A stretch of 64,000 nt of DNA from Lysinibacillus irui (GTDB lineage Bacteria > Bacillota > Bacilli > Bacillales_A > Planococcaceae): contig NZ_CP113527.1 in assembly GCF_028877475.1 (NCBI RefSeq), positions 4,333,501 through 4,397,500 on the forward strand, read 5' to 3'. Position numbers and translations under genes: made by a program. The notes below the pieces were generated by a model that ran no database searches, was not told the DNA's origin, and saw only the letters and a list, made by a program, of their open reading frames with translations. Position 1 is the stretch's first letter. Each line of letters begins with the position of its first letter. Below are positions 23,187-33,453 of this stretch, one piece after another.

Positions 23187-25136
23187 GTGAAACAACTAAG
23201 TTTAAGAAAAAAGCTTATTTTCTCGTTTTTAGCAATGCTTCTCATCCCAACACTGTTAATTGGAATTGTTTCCTACCAAAGTGCTGAAAAGCAGATTTCA
23301 GAAGAACAACAAGCAAGTGCAACTGAAAGTGTACGTATTCTTAATACCAACATTACGAACATGATTAAACCAAAATTAGAGGATGTACAATATTTTTCAA
23401 AGAAATTTAATAAATCCTTCTTTCAAGATGAAAATGTTCCAAAACTTAAATCATTACTAAATGAATACGTTAATATGCACCCTGAAGTAGAATTGATTTA
23501 TATTGGTACTTCTGATGGCAAACTATTGGACGAGCCTGCTCAAGACTATCCTGATGGCTTTGATCCACGTACACGGCCTTGGTATACACAGGCTTTAGAT
23601 AGTAATGGCGGGGTTTCTATTACAGCTCCATATGTAACCCAATCTACAGGTGACATCGTTATTACAATCACTCAAGCATTACCAGATGGCTCTGGCGTAT
23701 TAGGACTAGATTTAAATATTTCGACACTAAGTGACATAACGAATAATATTCGCATTGGAGAGACTGGCTTTGCTTCCCTTTTAGATAACAATAAAATTTA
23801 TATTGCCCAGCCAGATAAAGAAAGTGGTACCGAGGCAGCAGAAAGCTATATTACAAAAATTTATGAACAAGAAAGCGGATCTATTGTTGAAAAGGACCGT
23901 CATATGCAGTTTATGACCAATGAACTAACTGGTTGGAAGGTAATTGGTACAATGTTTACTGCAGAGGCTGCAAAGGCTGCTACCTCCACATTGAAGATTA
24001 ACTTAATCATTATTGTAGTTTCAATTTTAGTTGGCGTTTTGTTTATGCTCTTCATGATTAAATCGGTTGTCAACCCGATTAATAAACTTAAACAAAGTGC
24101 CTTAAAAATTAGTGATGGTGATTTAACAGAGTTTATTGACATTCATTCTAAAGATGAAATAGGACAACTCGGTGAAGCATTTGTCTCGATGAAAGTTAGC
24201 CTAAAAAAGCTAATTCGTAATGTTGACCAAAGCTCACAACAGGTTCAAAATTCTGCCCAAAGTCTTTCTGCAAATGCTGAGCAAAATATTGCAGCATCGG
24301 AACAGGTAACAGAAGCTATGCAACAGGTTGCTATGAGTACTGAGAAGCAAACAACCAGCATTGACCAAAACGCTATTTCAGTTGAGGAAATTGCTAAAGG
24401 GGTTGTCGAAGTTGCTGATAGCGCACTCCAAGTTTCAGACCTATCCAGTCAAGCCATTCAACTAGCTGAAGAAGGAGGCCAATCTGTCGAACAAACTGTA
24501 CAACAAATGAATTATATTCATGAATCTGTTACACAATCGGATAGAATGATTAAAACTCTTTATGACCGCACTAAAGAAATCGGTTCAATTTTAGAAATGA
24601 TCAGTGCTATTTCTGACCAAACCAATTTACTAGCTCTAAATGCTGCTATTGAAGCAGCACGAGCAGGAGAACACGGCAAAGGCTTTGCAGTCGTGGCAGA
24701 TGAAGTTCGAAAATTAGCAGAGCAATCCCATCAATCAGCGGAACAAATTTCTGCGCTTATTACAGGTATTCAACAGGATACGGCTAAATCTGTTCAAACA
24801 ATGATGAAAGCTTCCACAGATGTCCAAGAAGGTCTACAGTTATCCAAGGATACAAAAAAGAAATTTACAAGTATCATTGAAAGTCTTCGAGAGATGGCAC
24901 CGAAAATGGAGGATATTTCTGCATCAGCACAGGAGATGTCTGCGGTGGTGGAAGAAGTGTCAGCAACAGCGATTGAACTGTCAGACCATGCAAAACTTAA
25001 TGCTGCTGCCTCTGAAGAAGTGGCAGCATCAACGGAGCAAACATTATCTTCCATGCAGGAGATTGCTTCTTCAGCTAAAACGTTACTCGATATGGCTGAT
25101 GAATTACAGGGCTATGTAAATCGTTTTAATTACTAA
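23187..25136 (+). CDS. Methyl-accepting chemotaxis protein with dCACHE sensor
   Basis: A 649-residue chemoreceptor. A membrane segment near residues 10-32 and another near 275-300 flank a large extracellular sensor with the dCACHE pattern ([44 protein letters not shown]), a fold that commonly binds amino acids. HAMP follows, then the signalling hairpin with the CheA/CheW-contacting tip [38 protein letters not shown] (given here as positions about 475-512). The GTG at 23187 has GAGG 9 nt upstream; earlier in-frame codons lack one. No che genes are adjacent. Confidence 0.9.
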   Translation: MKQLSLRKKLIFSFLAMLLIPTLLIGIVSYQSAEKQISEEQQASATESVRILNTNITNMIKPKLEDVQYFSKKFNKSFFQDENVPKLKSLLNEYVNMHPEVELIYIGTSDGKLLDEPAQDYPDGFDPRTRPWYTQALDSNGGVSITAPYVTQSTGDIVITITQALPDGSGVLGLDLNISTLSDITNNIRIGETGFASLLDNNKIYIAQPDKESGTEAAESYITKIYEQESGSIVEKDRHMQFMTNELTGWKVIGTMFTAEAAKAATSTLKINLIIIVVSILVGVLFMLFMIKSVVNPINKLKQSALKISDGDLTEFIDIHSKDEIGQLGEAFVSMKVSLKKLIRNVDQSSQQVQNSAQSLSANAEQNIAASEQVTEAMQQVAMSTEKQTTSIDQNAISVEEIAKGVVEVADSALQVSDLSSQAIQLAEEGGQSVEQTVQQMNYIHESVTQSDRMIKTLYDRTKEIGSILEMISAISDQTNLLALNAAIEAARAGEHGKGFAVVADEVRKLAEQSHQSAEQISALITGIQQDTAKSVQTMMKASTDVQEGLQLSKDTKKKFTSIIESLREMAPKMEDISASAQEMSAVVEEVSATAIELSDHAKLNAAASEEVAASTEQTLSSMQEIASSAKTLLDMADELQGYVNRFNY

Positions 25137-25143
25137 TGAAACA

Positions 25144-25186
25144 GCACGATGATCGTTGGGTAAAACCCAGGATCATCGTGCTTTTA
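25144..25186 (+). terminator. Terminator after the dCACHE chemoreceptor gene
   Basis: Arms GCACGATGATC (25144-25154) and GATCATCGTGC (25171-25181) form a perfect 11-bp stem followed by TTTTA. Confidence 0.85.
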
Positions 25187-25196
25187 ATTGCGCTAT

Positions 25197-25616
25197 TTAT
25201 TCATTTACCTCATGGCTAAATTGCCATTCAACGCCGAATTTATCAGTAAGCGAGCCGTAACATTTACTCCAAAAAGTTTCTTGTAACTCCATTGTCACTT
25301 TTCCACCATCTTTAAGCTTGTCAAACGCTTTTCGCATTTGTTCTTCATCATCGGAAACAATCGCTAGCGTGACATTATTCCCAACTGAGAACGGTGAGCC
25401 CGGAAATGTATCTGAGAACATAATTCTACTACCAAATACAGAAAGTCTTGTATGCATAACAAGATCCTTCGCTTCCTCTGGTAAGGGATAATCAGGATTT
25501 TGGGGTGAATCTCCAAACGTCATAATTTCAGCCTTGTCCGTATTAAAAACATCTTCATAAAACGTAACAGCTTCTCGACAATTCCCATTAAAAATTAAAT
25601 ATACCTCTACTGCCAT
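25197..25616 (-). CDS. VOC family protein (PhnB/YjdN-like)
   Basis: A 139-residue VOC-fold protein of the PhnB/YjdN group: YLIFNGNCREAVTFYEDVFN at the N-terminus, the middle MHTRLSVFGSRIMFSDTFPG, and the diagnostic C-terminal ETFWSKCYGSLTDKFGVEWQ. The YGxxxDxxGxxW ending is conserved in this group. No enzymatic activity is established for them. ATG at 25616 has AGGGAG 8 nt upstream. Confidence 0.85.
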   Translation of the reverse strand: MAVEVYLIFNGNCREAVTFYEDVFNTDKAEIMTFGDSPQNPDYPLPEEAKDLVMHTRLSVFGSRIMFSDTFPGSPFSVGNNVTLAIVSDDEEQMRKAFDKLKDGGKVTMELQETFWSKCYGSLTDKFGVEWQFSHEVNE

Positions 25617-25760
25617 TTCCAACACTCCCTTGTCATTTTTTGAAACAATTCTATTGTACATGGATTACAAATCAGAACACAAATTATAAATGAAAAATTC
25701 ATTTACCCAAAAATTTTACTACATTTAATTTTAAATTTTTTATTTATTTTCACAAAAGCT

Positions 25761-25806
25761 TTGACATTTACTCAAAAATCATGTAAATTACCAAATGGCG
25801 AACAAT
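25761..25806 (+). promoter_or_regulatory. Promoter of guaC with a possible PurR half site
   Basis: TTGACA (25761-25766), 17-bp spacer, TAAATT (25784-25789). Immediately downstream AATGGCGAACAAT (25794-25806) matches the Bacillus PurBox AWWWCCGAACWWT except at two positions, keeping the CGAAC core. guaC belongs to the PurR regulon in B. subtilis. Confidence 0.55.
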
Positions 25807-25851
25807 TTAAATTAAATCTTTAAAAATATTCGTATTTTAGGAGTGTATATA

Positions 25852-26835
25852 ATGGATAACGTATTTGACTATGAGGATATTCAACTAATTCCCGCAAAAT
25901 GTATTGTAGAAAGTCGTTCAGAATGTGATACTTCTGTTACTTTAGGAGGACATACTTTTAAACTTCCTGTAGTACCTGCAAATATGCAAACAATTATCGA
26001 CGAAAGTCTTGCTAAAAAGCTAGCTGAAAACGGTTACTTTTATATCATGCATCGCTTCCAACCAGAAAAACGTAAAAACTTCATTCAAGAAATGCAAGGT
26101 GATGGCTTAATCGCTTCCATAAGCGTTGGTGTAAAAGAAGAAGAGTATACTTTTATTGAAGAATTAGCAGCTGCCCAATTAGTACCTGATTTTATTACAA
26201 TTGATATTGCACATGGTCATTCAAATGCTGTTATTCGTATGATTCAACATATTAAGAAACACCTACCAAGCAGCTTCGTCATTGCTGGTAACGTTGGAAC
26301 ACCTGAGGCAGTACGCGAACTCGAAAATGCTGGAGCAGACGCAACGAAAGTAGGAATTGGACCAGGGAAAGTTTGTATTACTAAAATCAAAACAGGCTTT
26401 GGTACAGGGGGCTGGCAATTAGCTGCATTACGTTGGTGTGCAAAGGCTGCTACTAAGCCAATTATTGCTGACGGTGGTATTCGTACACACGGAGATATCG
26501 CTAAATCTGTACGCTTCGGTGCTTCAATGGTGATGATTGGTTCACTATTTGCTGGTCATGAAGAATCACCAGGTGAAACAATCGAAATCGATGGTAAAAC
26601 AGTGAAAGAATACTTTGGCTCTGCTTCTGAATTCCAAAAAGGCGAACGTAAAAATGTCGAAGGTAAGAAAATGTATGTTGAGCATAAAGGAAGCATCAAA
26701 GATACTTTAATTGAAATGCAACAAGACTTACAATCATCTATTTCCTATGCTGGTGGTACAAAACTAGAAGCTATTCGAAATGTTGATTATGTGATCGTGA
26801 AGAACTCTATCTTCAACGGTGATAAAGTATACTAA
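25852..26835 (+). CDS. guaC: GMP reductase
   Basis: A 327-residue (beta/alpha)8 enzyme that reduces GMP to IMP with NADPH and release of ammonia, returning guanine nucleotides to the purine pool. It opens with the IMPDH/GMPR family sequence [13 protein letters not shown]; the catalytic Cys lies in [15 protein letters not shown], and the dinucleotide/phosphate loop in [21 protein letters not shown]. It lacks the CBS domains of IMP dehydrogenase, and the length fits GuaC (326 in B. subtilis). ATG at 25852 follows AGGAG by 8 nt. Monocistronic. Confidence 0.95.
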   Translation: MDNVFDYEDIQLIPAKCIVESRSECDTSVTLGGHTFKLPVVPANMQTIIDESLAKKLAENGYFYIMHRFQPEKRKNFIQEMQGDGLIASISVGVKEEEYTFIEELAAAQLVPDFITIDIAHGHSNAVIRMIQHIKKHLPSSFVIAGNVGTPEAVRELENAGADATKVGIGPGKVCITKIKTGFGTGGWQLAALRWCAKAATKPIIADGGIRTHGDIAKSVRFGASMVMIGSLFAGHEESPGETIEIDGKTVKEYFGSASEFQKGERKNVEGKKMYVEHKGSIKDTLIEMQQDLQSSISYAGGTKLEAIRNVDYVIVKNSIFNGDKVY

Positions 26836-26843
26836 TAAATCGT

Positions 26844-26882
26844 AACCCCAATTAAGAGCAAACATCTTAATTGGGGTTTTTT
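26844..26882 (+). terminator. Terminator after guaC
   Basis: Perfect 14-bp arms AACCCCAATTAAGA / TCTTAATTGGGGTT with a 7-nt loop, then a run of T. Confidence 0.92.
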
Positions 26883-27004
26883 ATGAACCTTACCTCTTTT
26901 ATAATTCTTTATAAACTTACATTTATTATCAGAATTTTCTATTTAATTAGAAAACTTTGTATTATAATGTAACTATATAGAAGTTGGAACGGAGGTTTTG
27001 TCTT

Positions 27005-28735
27005 ATGAAGACAGTACGTCATAAACTTGTTAGTCTTGCCATTATCGTTATTCTGATATCCACAGGACTAGTTGGAACGGTCAATTACATTGTCGTAAAA
27101 GGCGAACTAGATCAAGTAGGCCAGCAAAGTCTTAAGAATGGCACACTAGGTATACTTAATTTAATTGAGCAGCTAGATGCCCAAGTTCAGAATGGAAAGC
27201 TAACTCTTGAAGAAGCCCAAGAAAGTGCAAGAACACAGATTGTTGGTAAAAAAGTTGAAGATAATAAACGCTCTATTGATAATCCCGTCAAATATGGAGA
27301 CAACTTCTACTTCTATGCCTTCCAGGATAATGGCCTGGTCGAAACACATCCATCTCTAGAAGGACAAGATATATCTGATTTACAAACAGAGGATGGTCGT
27401 TATTTTGTAAGAGAAATGATTGAAGCTGCAAAAGCTGGTGGAGGGTATGTACGTTATGATTGGGCAATCCCTTCCAATCCTGAAGTTGTTGCGCCCAAAA
27501 TTACTTATGTAGAAATGGATAAGCATTGGGGCTGGATTATCGCGGCTGGTACATACGAAATGGATTTTAATGCTGGTATTAACAAGGTTTTATATTACAC
27601 GCTCGGTTTGACAGTACTTGCAACTGCAATCGGTGTAGCTCTTTTCTGGTTCTTCTCTGGTCAAATGACCACTTATATACGCAAAATTATGATCATCACA
27701 TCGGATATTTCGAAAGGTAAGCTAACTGGGGATGACTTACCTGTAACTACAAAAGATGAATTAGGTATACTGGCTAATAATGTGAATAATATGAAACAAA
27801 GCTTACACGAAATGGTCAATAACACCAAGGATAGTGCATCGCACATAAGAGTTTCTTCAGAAATGCTTAGTGCCATTACAGAGGAAACTACCGCTTCAGC
27901 AGATGAAATCCATCAAGCAATCAATGCTATTTCTAAGGGAGCTATTGTGCAAGCTGAAGAAGCAGAAATGGCTATCAGTAAAGTTGAAACACTATCATCA
28001 CTCATTTCAAATGCTACAGAGAAATACAGTGAGATTACTGAAAATATGGGTATAATTAATCAATCTCAAGATAACGGTAGGCAAAAGGTTGATGTCTTAC
28101 TGCAAAATTCAAGTGAATTCACACAGGTAATTGAGGAGTTAAGGGCAAATTTTTCAAGTTTGACAAGTCAAATGAAAGAGATTCATCAAGTGGTACAAAC
28201 TATAACATCTATTTCGGAGCAAACAAATTTATTGGCACTAAATGCTAGTATTGAGGCTGCACGTGCAGGTGAACATGGTAAAGGCTTTGCCGTAGTAGCT
28301 GAAGAAGTACGAAATTTATCTGAGGATACCAACGAAGCTACTAATCGTGTTAGAAATTTATTGCAACGTATTGAAGTTGATACCGCTAATTCAGATGCAA
28401 AGATGATACACACGCTGCAACTTTCACAAAGTCAGGCGATGTCAATTAGTGAAGTAAAAGGGGCCTTTACTTTCCTCGCAGACTCCATCCGCGACATTTC
28501 GGAGCACCTTGTCTCACTCGATAAGGGGATGAACGAAATGTCTGATAATCGGATTATTGTGATGAAAGCTATTAATGAAATAGCCAGTGTAGCTACTCAA
28601 TCTGCAGCAGCTACTGAGCAAATTAATGCTTCTATTGACGAACAAAAGTCAGCAGTAACCTCTATCATGAACTCCTCTATGGAACTTCATACAGAGGCCG
28701 AGCGTATGCATGACTTAGTAGAACGCTTTACATGA
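27005..28735 (+). CDS. Methyl-accepting chemotaxis protein with sCACHE sensor
   Basis: A 576-residue chemoreceptor. TM1 (about 6-28) and TM2 (about 195-217) enclose a single CACHE domain of the sCache_2 type: [35 protein letters not shown] and [19 protein letters not shown] and the cytoplasmic signalling domain follow, with tip [20 protein letters not shown]. sCACHE_2 receptors often sense small organic acids such as pyruvate, but the ligand is not predictable here. ATG at 27005 has GGAGG 9 nt upstream. A TATAAT at 26963-26968 is a likely -10. Confidence 0.9.
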   Translation: MKTVRHKLVSLAIIVILISTGLVGTVNYIVVKGELDQVGQQSLKNGTLGILNLIEQLDAQVQNGKLTLEEAQESARTQIVGKKVEDNKRSIDNPVKYGDNFYFYAFQDNGLVETHPSLEGQDISDLQTEDGRYFVREMIEAAKAGGGYVRYDWAIPSNPEVVAPKITYVEMDKHWGWIIAAGTYEMDFNAGINKVLYYTLGLTVLATAIGVALFWFFSGQMTTYIRKIMIITSDISKGKLTGDDLPVTTKDELGILANNVNNMKQSLHEMVNNTKDSASHIRVSSEMLSAITEETTASADEIHQAINAISKGAIVQAEEAEMAISKVETLSSLISNATEKYSEITENMGIINQSQDNGRQKVDVLLQNSSEFTQVIEELRANFSSLTSQMKEIHQVVQTITSISEQTNLLALNASIEAARAGEHGKGFAVVAEEVRNLSEDTNEATNRVRNLLQRIEVDTANSDAKMIHTLQLSQSQAMSISEVKGAFTFLADSIRDISEHLVSLDKGMNEMSDNRIIVMKAINEIASVATQSAAATEQINASIDEQKSAVTSIMNSSMELHTEAERMHDLVERFT

Positions 28736-28743
28736 ATTTATAT

Positions 28744-28779
28744 AAAAAGAATGCTACGCATAGTCCGTAGCATTCTTTT
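28744..28779. terminator. Bidirectional terminator
   Basis: Arms AAAGAATGCTACG and CGTAGCATTCTTT with a 7-nt loop, flanked by A and T runs, lie between the convergent chemoreceptor and small-protein genes. Confidence 0.88.
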
Positions 28780-28784
28780 TATTA

Positions 28785-29009
28785 TTATAGTTTGTTAATA
28801 ACCGCGTGGATTGTTTCCTTAAGTTCTGCATCATGATCAGCAAGATCTACAAGGTTACCTAGACGCTCACGTAATACAGGACGCTCAATTACTAACTTTT
28901 CATCAAGTACTTGTACTAGTAGTTCAATAATTAGACGGTCACGAACATTTAACGCTTCTTCTAAACGTTCTGGTGTAATTTTCGCATCAGTTTTTGCAGC
29001 TTTTGCCAT
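28785..29009 (-). CDS. Small conserved hypothetical protein, helical
   Basis: A 74-residue, Leu/Glu-rich protein without Cys, predicted wholly alpha-helical: a basic N-terminus (MAKAAKTDAK), then ITPERLEEALNVRDRLIIEL and further amphipathic helices. AAAAGGGG precedes the ATG and a terminator follows, so it is a real gene. I do not recognise the family. Position next to a chemoreceptor is probably incidental since they converge. Confidence 0.7.
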   Translation of the reverse strand: MAKAAKTDAKITPERLEEALNVRDRLIIELLVQVLDEKLVIERPVLRERLGNLVDLADHDAELKETIHAVINKL

Positions 29010-29243
29010 TTTAAAAACCCCTTTTAAATTTTATATTCATGCACATCTATTTTAGCATACCACTAAATTATTTTGAAAACTTTCTTTCATGAAAATATAC
29101 CAAAACTTTACAAAACCAAAAGGAAACATTAACGATAAATTGTTATATTCATATCATAATGTATCTAAGCTTAGCCATATAATGACGTGTTGCTCCCTCA
29201 TTATTTAGAAACGTTTAATAAGGAATTCGATTGGAGGAATTAC

Positions 29244-29699
29244 ATGAATCAAAAAAACTCAACTTACTTACAGCTCATTAAAGCTGTGCCTAAATCTCTC
29301 CAGCTATTTCTCAATGTCTGCCTTGTATTACTAGCTCTCATACTTTCATTTTTACTTTTTAAGGAGCTAATTGAATTTCTAAAAATTTTATTATTTGCCA
29401 AGGAAGGCGGCGATTATAAACAATTCCTTGCCAATATTCTTATTTTCTTTTTATATTTTGAGTTCATCACAATGATTATTAAATATTTTAAAGAGGATTA
29501 TCATTTCCCGCTTCGCTATTTTATATATATAGGTATCACAGCGATGATTCGTTTAATTATTGTAGAGCACGATCATCCTTTGAACACGTTAATTTATTCT
29601 TTAATTATTCTAATATTAATAATAAGTTACTTTATTATTAATATCACACCACTTGAAAGACCCTCGAGATCATCTCTTTTTATAGAAAAAGAACATTAA
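29244..29699 (+). CDS. psiE: PsiE-family membrane protein
   Basis: A 151-residue protein with four hydrophobic segments (about 17-40, 60-80, 93-110, 117-135). The central YFEFITMIIKYFKEDYHFPLRYFIYIGITA (described by position, about 72-101) and RLIIVEHD are the hallmarks of PsiE, a family named from phosphate-starvation induction in E. coli whose activity is unknown. ATG at 29244 follows GGAGG by 6 nt; in-frame codons upstream lack a site. No Pho box was evident by eye. Confidence 0.82.
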   Translation: MNQKNSTYLQLIKAVPKSLQLFLNVCLVLLALILSFLLFKELIEFLKILLFAKEGGDYKQFLANILIFFLYFEFITMIIKYFKEDYHFPLRYFIYIGITAMIRLIIVEHDHPLNTLIYSLIILILIISYFIINITPLERPSRSSLFIEKEH

Positions 29700-29716
29700 T
29701 AAACCGTGAGAGTCTT

Positions 29717-30976
29717 TTAAAATGCCGATAAACATGTTGGCTTTTCAATGACGAAGAAAAATTGCTGCAATACCTGTAAATAGTGCTCATCGCTAACCGT
29801 TATTTGACTAAGCATAAAGAGCTCTTGGACTGTTACGACACCCATTATCAATGAAGAAAGCTCTGCTACATCAATGCTTACTTCAACATCATAGCTACCA
29901 CTTTCTAAAATGTTAATGGTACCATTAACGGCTTCAATAATGAGCTGTTGGCTATTCTCAACGAGTAAAGAATCCATAACGATCAATTTAATTGTCAGGG
30001 TGACACCGTTAAAATTACGCGTCTTAAGCTCATCAAAAAAACCCTTCACATTAATAATACGATACATTAGTCCAACTCCTGACATGGCACTTGCATGATA
30101 GACACTTGGAATTAATTGATTTGTACCATTCCTAACATCCCCTAGAAAGAAATGAACATTTTCTTCTTGGGTATTCCATTCAATCCTATTTACCTGGTCT
30201 GCCTGGCTGTTTAAGAATGTACTAAGCTCTAATAAAGCTTGTGGAGTCTCATAGATGAACTCTTTAATAACCAAATTGTTCAGCATAAAATTATCGTCAC
30301 TTTGCTTTTTAAACGAAAAGACTAAATAGCCCTGTACAGTACCTTGCTGTTCCATCGCAATCACATAATTTTCAATGTTTTTAAAAATAAAGGATACCTC
30401 AGATGTTGTTTTAAGAAACATCCCATGCTTTTTAGCTGCAACTCTGTTATAGCAATCTATTAGCTGTTGCTGACCTTCAATGGTTAAATATTTTAGGTGC
30501 TTTTTCGTAGGCCCCTTAGGAAAGCTTAATGGCTCTACTAAGTATTGATAGATTTTTGGTCCATACCCAAAGCCCATTTTCTTATAAAAATCCGGTCTAA
30601 ATGGATACAGTGCCACGAAGTGAATATTCTTCTCTAGAAAAATACTAAAAAAATGCTCGATTAATTCCTTTGCAACCTTCTCTTTTTTATATAATAAATC
30701 CACTGCAACTAATCCTACCCCACCGACTGGTAGCATGTTAGAGAATAGGTTCATTTGAAAGTCATGTAGTCGCATACCACCTATGAGTTTGTCATTTTCC
30801 CATAGTCCATAATAATGAAGAGACTCGTCATTGCTCTGATTGTACATAAATAGATTCTTTAGCTGCTCTTTTGTCGGTTGTGCCCCATCCATTCTTCCCG
30901 GATAGGCTCCTACAACGATATTTACAAAGGATACAAAGTCTTGTTCCTTTACTATTTCCTCTATCACTCTCACCAT
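29717..30976 (-). CDS. Eis-like GNAT N-acetyltransferase
   Basis: A 419-residue protein with the Eis architecture: N-terminal GNAT domain with acetyl-CoA loop (VAVDLLYKKEKVAKELIEHF), a second GNAT-like half, and a C-terminal SCP2-like domain (FNGVTLTIKLIVMDSLLVEN, ISVDVAEL-like end). FYKKMGFGYGPKIYQY is typical. Eis proteins acetylate amines on antibiotics or peptides, and Bacillus homologues are uncharacterised in vivo. ATG at 30976 is very near GGAGGGG; GTG at 30973 is an alternative. It is divergent from the HAAS gene. Confidence 0.82.
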   Translation of the reverse strand: MVRVIEEIVKEQDFVSFVNIVVGAYPGRMDGAQPTKEQLKNLFMYNQSNDESLHYYGLWENDKLIGGMRLHDFQMNLFSNMLPVGGVGLVAVDLLYKKEKVAKELIEHFFSIFLEKNIHFVALYPFRPDFYKKMGFGYGPKIYQYLVEPLSFPKGPTKKHLKYLTIEGQQQLIDCYNRVAAKKHGMFLKTTSEVSFIFKNIENYVIAMEQQGTVQGYLVFSFKKQSDDNFMLNNLVIKEFIYETPQALLELSTFLNSQADQVNRIEWNTQEENVHFFLGDVRNGTNQLIPSVYHASAMSGVGLMYRIINVKGFFDELKTRNFNGVTLTIKLIVMDSLLVENSQQLIIEAVNGTINILESGSYDVEVSIDVAELSSLIMGVVTVQELFMLSQITVSDEHYLQVLQQFFFVIEKPTCLSAF

Positions 30977-31102
30977 TTCCCCTCCATTTTTAAAGAATTG
31001 CATGTTGTTCTTGATTTTTTCATATTAATTTTTAGATGCCATAATAACATATATTACCACAATAAATCATGAGCATTGAAAATGATTAAAGGAGGAATTT
31101 GA

Positions 31103-32110
31103 ATGACTTTAATTGATTCTTATCTTCACGAAGTGTCTAAAAAGCTACATAAGAATACGCGGCGTGAAGAAATATTGCTTGATCTAAAGGCTACTATAGA
31201 GAATATGTTGCCTGAGCAATATTCAGAATCTGATGTGAAAACCGTACTCCAAAAACTCGGTAACCCTGTAAAAATTGCTGCAAGCTATCAGGATACACCC
31301 CGTTTTTTAATTGGCCCAGATATTTTTGACCAATACATCGGAACGATCAAACTAGTCATACCTTGGGCAATGTTCATGACGATCATTATTCAAGTAATTA
31401 AAAAAATAGTGCTGTTTGCAGGGGAAGAGGCACTTCTCACAACAATTATTTCAACATTTTCCATGATCATTGTTGCCATGATTTCTGTATTTTTTCACGT
31501 ATTGTTTTGGATCACGGTTGTCTTTATCATCGTTGAGCGATCTGGTTCTAATAAAATTCAACTGCCTTTTTTGAACGCGAAACAATGGTCCCCTGATGAT
31601 TTAGTAAAAATAAAAAATATTCCTAAAGACAAAGTCATCACTTTAAGCGATACAATTTTTAGTCTTTCAGGGATCTTTATTTTTGCTTTTGTTTATTGGA
31701 ATGCCTATCGTCTTTTAGGTATTTATACAACAAACGACAACGGTAGCTTGAAATTCGTTATGCCGATCTTTAATCAAAATATTTTACAAACGTTTGCCCC
31801 TATAGTCTTCCTATGTATTATTCTTAGTGTCGTTTTAACGTTCGTCAAATGGCGCTCAGGTCAATGGACAATGCCAATCGCTATAACTAATGCACTGCTT
31901 CAAGGTGGAGGAACCGTTGTATTTATTGCCCTGGCAATGCATCAAGATTTTATTCATAGTGCCTCCATCCCCTATATAGCCACTATCACAGATACAGCTT
32001 CAGCTAAGGTAACATTTTTTATAGATAAGATTTTACTCCTCGGTATGATTACTGCTGTATTAGTAAATGCATTTGATATATATCAAGGATTTAGAAAAGC
32101 TAAAATGTAA
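31103..32110 (+). CDS. HAAS-domain integral membrane protein
   Basis: A 335-residue protein. The first 65 residues form a HAAS-type helical domain (LIDSYLHEVSKKLHKNTRRE, VLQKLGNPVKIAASYQD), a module usually found in proteins partnered with PadR repressors. About six membrane segments follow. No PadR gene is adjacent, unlike the HAAS protein at 38957. AAAGGAGG lies 8 nt before the ATG. The role is unknown; a regulatory membrane protein is inferred from the domain only. Confidence 0.75.
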   Translation: MTLIDSYLHEVSKKLHKNTRREEILLDLKATIENMLPEQYSESDVKTVLQKLGNPVKIAASYQDTPRFLIGPDIFDQYIGTIKLVIPWAMFMTIIIQVIKKIVLFAGEEALLTTIISTFSMIIVAMISVFFHVLFWITVVFIIVERSGSNKIQLPFLNAKQWSPDDLVKIKNIPKDKVITLSDTIFSLSGIFIFAFVYWNAYRLLGIYTTNDNGSLKFVMPIFNQNILQTFAPIVFLCIILSVVLTFVKWRSGQWTMPIAITNALLQGGGTVVFIALAMHQDFIHSASIPYIATITDTASAKVTFFIDKILLLGMITAVLVNAFDIYQGFRKAKM

Positions 32111-32260
32111 ACTCTCTTTCATTCAATTTCTAGCAAACTATACATTCAGATCGCCAAAATACCTTTATTCTCTGATGTTTTGTATAATGATAAAGTTGAA
32201 AGTATTTTATATACATGAATAATAATCTGCACAATTCAATCAGAGTAAGGAGAAGTAACT

Positions 32261-33409
32261 ATGACCATTCTTCTAGTAGATGACAATCAAGTCAATTTAT
32301 TTGTCATTGAAAAAATACTAAAAAATGCAGGTTATGATAACTGTGTTTCTCTTTCATCTGCTTATGAGCTATTTGATTATTTACAATTAGATGCACCAAA
32401 TCCAACAGGAAATTCAGTAGATTTAATATTGTTAGATATTATGATGCCAGAAGTAGATGGTATTGAGGCCTGCAAACGTATTAAACAAAATGAAAGTTTG
32501 AAAGATATTCAAATTATATTTGTCACAGCGCTCGAAGATAAAAACAAGCTAGCAGAAGCATTAGATATCGGTGGTGTAGATTATATTACAAAACCAATTA
32601 ATAAAACGGAGCTGCTTGCAAGAATTCGAGTTGCATTACGTTTAAAATCGGAATTAGATTGGCACACTCAGCATGAAAAGAAAATACAATATGAACTCGA
32701 TTTAGCCACTCATGTACAACGAAGCCTACTAAGCCCACCATTAAACGAGAAGGATATCCGTATTGAAGTTTCTTATTTACCATCCTCAAATTTAGCGGGT
32801 GATATGTATTATTGGTATAAAATAGATGATCATCGCTATGCCATTATACTTTTGGATATGATGGGTCATGGAATATCTGCAGCACTTGTTTGTATGTTTA
32901 TCTCCTCTGTTTTAAGAGAGGCTGTTAAACAATTAAACGAGCCTGAACTTGTCATTAAAGAACTGAATCGTTATATGACCCTGTTGCAAGATGGAAAAGA
33001 CAATAATCTTTATTATTTTACAGCCATATATTTAGTAATTGATACAGAGCAAAAAACAGTCGAATATATAAATGCTGGTCATCCTCCTGGATACGCACTA
33101 ATAGACGAAAAAACATGTATTCCATTAAATCAAGGAAGCTGTGCGGTTGGCTTTTTCGATGAAATTAAAGTTAAAAAGCAATGTATTCAATATGAACAGG
33201 ATATTCAAATTGTGCTATTTACAGATGGCGTATTAGAAGCAATGGGACCCTGTGAAATTGAATCAGAAAAGCATTTGCAAACGCTAACATCCTCCAAGTG
33301 GGATTATTCACAATGCCTGATTGACAATTTATTACCGAAGGATAAACAAGAAAATCAACCTGATGATATGTGTGTATTAATGATTCAAGCAACTAGCACT
33401 TCTATATAA
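32261..33409 (+). CDS. rsbY: Receiver-PP2C serine phosphatase, RsbY-like
   Basis: A 382-residue protein with an N-terminal receiver (LLVDDNQ, phospho-acceptor Asp in LLDIMMPEVDG, TALED, KPI) joined by a coiled linker with the YELDLATHVQRSLLSP helix to a SpoIIE/PP2C phosphatase domain (LAGDMYYWYKI, LDMMGHGISAALVC, NAGHPPGYAL, FTDGVLEA, DDMCVLMI). All metal-binding Asp motifs are present. This is the architecture of RsbY of B. cereus, which dephosphorylates the anti-anti-sigma factor RsbV. It converges with CheR-type and hybrid-kinase genes that match its partners RsbM and RsbK. No sigB-rsbVW genes are adjacent. Confidence 0.85.
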   Translation: MTILLVDDNQVNLFVIEKILKNAGYDNCVSLSSAYELFDYLQLDAPNPTGNSVDLILLDIMMPEVDGIEACKRIKQNESLKDIQIIFVTALEDKNKLAEALDIGGVDYITKPINKTELLARIRVALRLKSELDWHTQHEKKIQYELDLATHVQRSLLSPPLNEKDIRIEVSYLPSSNLAGDMYYWYKIDDHRYAIILLDMMGHGISAALVCMFISSVLREAVKQLNEPELVIKELNRYMTLLQDGKDNNLYYFTAIYLVIDTEQKTVEYINAGHPPGYALIDEKTCIPLNQGSCAVGFFDEIKVKKQCIQYEQDIQIVLFTDGVLEAMGPCEIESEKHLQTLTSSKWDYSQCLIDNLLPKDKQENQPDDMCVLMIQATSTSI

Positions 33410-33418
33410 ATAACAAAG

Positions 33419-33447
33419 AGAGGCTATCCAATGTTAGGATAGCCTCT
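33419..33447. terminator. Hairpin between convergent rsbY and rsbM-like genes
   Basis: Perfect 11-bp arms AGAGGCTATCC / GGATAGCCTCT with a 7-nt loop. U tracts on both sides are weak; it probably serves both genes. Confidence 0.7.
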
Positions 33448-33453
33448 TACTCG

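Noticed and set aside
24794-25119. Open frames on both strands inside the chemoreceptor gene
   Set aside because: They shadow the signalling domain, whose biased codons often give long alternative frames.
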